In this document: positions 20,508-22,310 of the stretch, piece by piece
Position numbering within the stretch: position 1 is the first letter of the stretch
Layout of the letters: each line of letters begins with the position of its first letter
Source of the DNA: an uncultured Sphingomonadaceae bacterium
Lineage (GTDB): Bacteria > Pseudomonadota > Alphaproteobacteria > Sphingomonadales > Sphingomonadaceae
DNA length: 22,310 nt
Reading direction: 5' to 3'
NCBI GenBank assembly: GCA_946479505.1
Contig: CAMLGC010000041.1
Coordinates: 1 to 22,310 of the forward strand
Made by a program: the position numbers and the translations under genes
Notes under the pieces: model-generated
Told to the model about the DNA's origin: nothing
What the model saw: only the letters and a program-made list of their open reading frames with translations
The model's database searches: none

Positions 20508-21125
20508 TTACACATGCGCGAAGATGTCCACCTCGGGCCAGCCGGCGAGATCGAGTTCGGCGCGCGATGGCAGGAAGTCGAAACAGGCCTGGGCGAGCTC
20601 GGTGCGGCCCTCGCGCGCAAGCCGGCGGTCGAGCTCGTCCTTCAGCGCGTGGAGATAGCGCACATCCGATGCGGCATAATCGCGTTGGGCGTCCGACAGC
20701 TCGGGCCCGCCCCAGTCCGACGATTGCTGCTGTTTGGAGATGTCCTGCCCGAGGAGCTCGCGCACCAGCTCCTTCAGCCCGTGCCGATCGGTATAGGTAC
20801 GCACCAGCCGCGAGGCGATCTTCGTGCAATAGACGGGGGCCGCGACCACGCCGAGATAATAGCGGATCGCCGCCAGGTCGAAGCGCGCGAAATGGTAGAG
20901 CTTGAGCCGCGCAGGATCGCCGAGCATCGCCTTGAGATTGGGCGCGGCATAGCTGCTGCCGGGATTGAAGCGCACGAGATGTTCGTCCCCGCTCCCGTCC
21001 GAAATCTGGACGACGCACAGCCGGTCGCGCGGGGTAATAAGCCCCATCGCCTCGGTATCGACGGCAACCGCGCCGGCGCCGAGCGCGCCTTCGGGCAGGT
21101 CTTCTTCGTGAAAGTGAACGGTCAT
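20508..21125 (-). CDS. nrnC: NanoRNase NrnC (short RNase D-like 3'-5' exonuclease)
   Basis: NrnC degrades dinucleotides and very short RNAs left by other nucleases and replaces Orn in many alphaproteobacteria. The 205-residue product has the DEDDy catalytic set: Asp23 and Glu25 in AVDTEAMGL, Asp83 in HFARFDL, and Tyr150 with Asp154 in DYAASDVRYL. Blocks such as CTKIASRLVRTYTDRHGLKEL, ISKQQQSSDW and the end LDLAGWPEVDIFAHV agree closely with remembered NrnC sequences. The HRDC domains of true RNase D (about 370 residues) are absent. I chose the ATG at 21125 (MTVHFHEEDLP), with an AGGCGG-type site upstream; the frame also opens at a TTG at 21161. terC lies 32 bases upstream and lptC 32 downstream. 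Family is confident; NrnC over Rnd is an inference from length and motifs. Confidence 0.92.
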   Translation of the reverse strand: MTVHFHEEDLPEGALGAGAVAVDTEAMGLITPRDRLCVVQISDGSGDEHLVRFNPGSSYAAPNLKAMLGDPARLKLYHFARFDLAAIRYYLGVVAAPVYCTKIASRLVRTYTDRHGLKELVRELLGQDISKQQQSSDWGGPELSDAQRDYAASDVRYLHALKDELDRRLAREGRTELAQACFDFLPSRAELDLAGWPEVDIFAHV

Positions 21126-21157
21126 GCCTTGCCGCCTAGCGCCGATGGCATGAACGC

Positions 21158-21955
21158 TCAATGGCCGTTGGTGTTCGCCTTTGCGGTGCGCCGCTTCCGC
21201 GCAGCGATATTGAGCGCCTCGACCGCCGCCGAAAACGCCATGGCGGTGTAGATATAGCCCTTGGGCACGTGCGCGCCGAAGCCATCGGCGATCAGCACCG
21301 CGCCGATCATCAGCAGGAAGCCGAGCGCCAGCATCACCACCGTCGGGTTGCGCGCGATGAAGTTGGCAAGCGGATCCGCCGCGAACATCATCACGCCGAC
21401 CGCGACCACCACGGCGACGATCATCACCGGCAGATGATCGGTCATGCCCACCGCGGTCAGAATCGAATCGATCGAGAACACCATGTCGAGCAGCAGGATC
21501 TGCACGATCGCCGAGCCGAAGCCGATCGCAGCCTTGCCCACGGCGCCGTCATCGCCGGCGCCCGAATGATCCTCGCCCTGCATCGTGCCGTGGATTTCGC
21601 TGGTCGCTTTGTAGATCAGGAACAGCCCGCCCGCGATCAGGATGAGATCGCGAATCGAGAAGGCGGTCTCGAAGCTGGGATCGCCATGGCTGCCGGGCGC
21701 GCCGGCGATGCCGAGATCGACGACCGGCGCGGTCATGCCGACGATCCAGGCGATCATCGACAGCAGCACCAGCCGCAGGATCAGCGCGAGCCCGATCCCG
21801 ACTCGGCGCACCTTGGTGCGCTGTGCTTCGGGAAGTTTGTTGGAGAGGATGGAGATGAAGATCAGATTGTCGATACCCAATACCACCTCCATCACGATCA
21901 ACGTGAAGAGGGCGGCCCAGGCGGACGGATCGGCGAGCAACGACATGAACGGCAT
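21158..21955 (-). CDS. TerC-family integral membrane protein
   Basis: TerC-family proteins are multi-pass membrane proteins linked to metal (manganese/tellurite-related) handling; the substrate here cannot be read from sequence. The 265-residue product has about seven hydrophobic segments. It carries the two family motifs with membrane-embedded aspartates, [14 protein letters not shown] (GIDN at 27-30) and [18 protein letters not shown] (SIDS at 161-164). A His/Gly/Asp-rich loop lies between (about 124-140). I chose the ATG at 21955; a second in-frame ATG three codons on is possible, and the frame opens upstream without likeness to the family. It is the first gene of the leftward terC-nrnC-lptC-lptA-lptB-rpoN run and diverges from the cold-shock-like gene. 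The YceF/YkoY-type branch is possible. Confidence 0.9.
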   Translation of the reverse strand: MPFMSLLADPSAWAALFTLIVMEVVLGIDNLIFISILSNKLPEAQRTKVRRVGIGLALILRLVLLSMIAWIVGMTAPVVDLGIAGAPGSHGDPSFETAFSIRDLILIAGGLFLIYKATSEIHGTMQGEDHSGAGDDGAVGKAAIGFGSAIVQILLLDMVFSIDSILTAVGMTDHLPVMIVAVVVAVGVMMFAADPLANFIARNPTVVMLALGFLLMIGAVLIADGFGAHVPKGYIYTAMAFSAAVEALNIAARKRRTAKANTNGH

Positions 21956-21974
21956 GCGGCAACCTGTGCCGTTC

Positions 21975-21989
21975 GCGCAACGCTTGCGC
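21975..21989. repeat. Dyad upstream of terC
   Basis: GCGCAA (21975-21980) and TTGCGC (21984-21989) form a perfect 6-bp inverted repeat with a 3-base centre, 20 bases before the terC ATG. TTGCGCAA (21984-21991) is itself palindromic. It may be an operator or a leader hairpin in the terC/cold-shock divergent region (21956-22162). Confidence 0.35.
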
Positions 21990-22081
21990 AAGTATTGGCG
22001 TGCGGGCCGCACGTTTTTCGACGAATCTGTTCGCGATGGCGCTTCTTTTAGGATATGACGGGGATGTGGCGCGAAAGGAGT

Positions 22082-22114
22082 GCGCCCGAAGACCTGCGTT
22101 CGTCGTCCGGGCGC
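22082..22114. repeat. 7-bp hairpin upstream of the cold-shock-like gene
   Basis: GCGCCCG (22082-22088) pairs with CGGGCGC (22108-22114) across 19 bases. It lies about 50 bases before the ATG at 22163 and could be part of a structured 5' leader, which is common for cold-shock mRNAs. No T-run marks it as a terminator. Confidence 0.4.
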
Positions 22115-22162
22115 TTGGTTCTTGATGGTTGAAGTTGGGCGAACCGGGAAGACGAACAGGGC

Positions 22163-22266
22163 ATGAGTTTCGATAAAGGACGCCGCGGCGGGCGCGGCAA
22201 GGACAAGCGCGACAGTTTCGGCGGTGATGATTTCGGCGGCGGATTTCAGGATCGCGGTTTCGGCGG
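22163..22266 (+). CDS. Probable cold-shock protein (CspA family), N-terminal extension only, cut by contig end
   Basis: Thirty-four codons are genomic before adapter sequence begins at 22267. They encode a Gly/Arg/Asp/Phe-rich stretch beginning [17 protein letters not shown] and running into FGG repeats. In sphingomonads such Gly-rich leads precede a cold-shock (nucleic-acid-binding) domain, but that domain is not present here, so the call depends on recollection of the lead. CAGGGC just before the ATG is a modest ribosome site. The apparent stop at 22286-22288 lies in adapter sequence and is not real. Another Gly/Arg-rich RNA-binding protein is possible. Confidence 0.5.
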
Positions 22267-22310
22267 AGATCGGAAGAGCGTCGTGTAGGGAAAGAGTGTA
22301 GATCTCGGTG
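22267..22310. other. Illumina adapter sequence left at contig end (not genomic)
   Basis: From AGATCGGAAGAGC at 22267 to the last base, the 44 bases match the reverse complement of the Illumina TruSeq universal (read 2-side read-through) adapter as I know it, with no mismatch seen. The stretch abruptly breaks the Gly-rich reading frame and gives it a false stop. It should be trimmed before any analysis. Confidence 0.97.

Noticed and set aside
21126..21161. TTG start for nrnC at 21161
   Set aside because: The ATG at 21125 matches the known NrnC start and has a better ribosome site.
22268..22288. Natural C-terminus of the Gly-rich protein
   Set aside because: These codons are adapter-derived; only 34 codons are genomic.
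1..22310. CRISPR array, tRNA, rRNA, transposase, phage or defence genes
   Set aside because: No regularly spaced repeats, cloverleaf, rRNA segments or matching protein motifs were seen. The window is chromosomal housekeeping and flagellar DNA.

Overview
The window looks like the end of a draft-assembly contig from a GC-rich alphaproteobacterium, most likely a sphingomonad (Sphingomonadales). This rests on the high GC content, an alphaproteobacterial nrnC-lptC-lptA-lptB-rpoN order, an NrnC-type rather than full-length RNase D exonuclease, a short alphaproteobacterial-type flagellin, a CtrA-like box, and a Gly/Arg-rich cold-shock-type N-terminus. The genus is inferred from general knowledge of these families, not from a search.

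Positions 1-15604 (minus strand) hold one long, tightly packed flagellar operon. In transcription order it is: a sigma54 activator (FlbD/FleQ-like), fliE, fliF, fliG, fliH, fliI, fliJ, fliK, fliL, fliM, fliN, fliO, fliP, fliQ, fliR, flhB and fliD, the last cut by the left edge. Most junctions overlap by a few bases (ATGA, TGATG or GTGCTGA types). The operon encodes the MS ring and its rod adaptor (FliF, FliE), the switch/C ring (FliG, FliM, FliN), the export ATPase complex (FliH, FliI, FliJ), the export gate (FliO, FliP, FliQ, FliR, FlhB; FlhA is not in the window), the hook-length ruler (FliK), a stator-associated protein (FliL) and the filament cap (FliD).

Positions 15605-15835 are a divergent control region. 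It holds a CtrA-like box and a weak sigma54-like element facing the operon, and a sigma28-like promoter facing the flagellin gene (15836-16666, plus strand). A very similar sigma28-like element precedes fliD, which suggests a shared late-gene class. Flagellin ends at a strong, probably bidirectional, terminator.

Positions 16793-21955 (minus strand) run terC, nrnC, lptC, lptA, lptB, rpoN in transcription order: a TerC-family membrane protein, a nanoRNase, lipopolysaccharide transport, and sigma54. rpoN therefore sits at the junction of the envelope genes and the flagellar cluster, close to the sigma54 activator. A 32-nt-arm inverted repeat lies between lptB and rpoN.

Positions 22163-22266 (plus strand) hold the start of a probable cold-shock protein gene. 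The last 44 bases (22267-22310) are not genomic: they match the reverse complement of the Illumina TruSeq universal adapter. No CRISPR array, tRNA, rRNA, insertion sequence or gene-free stretch over 300 bases was seen. The most unusual biological features are a FliM without the usual N-terminal CheY-binding motif, a flagellar sigma54 activator without a recognisable receiver domain, and several strong intergenic hairpins.
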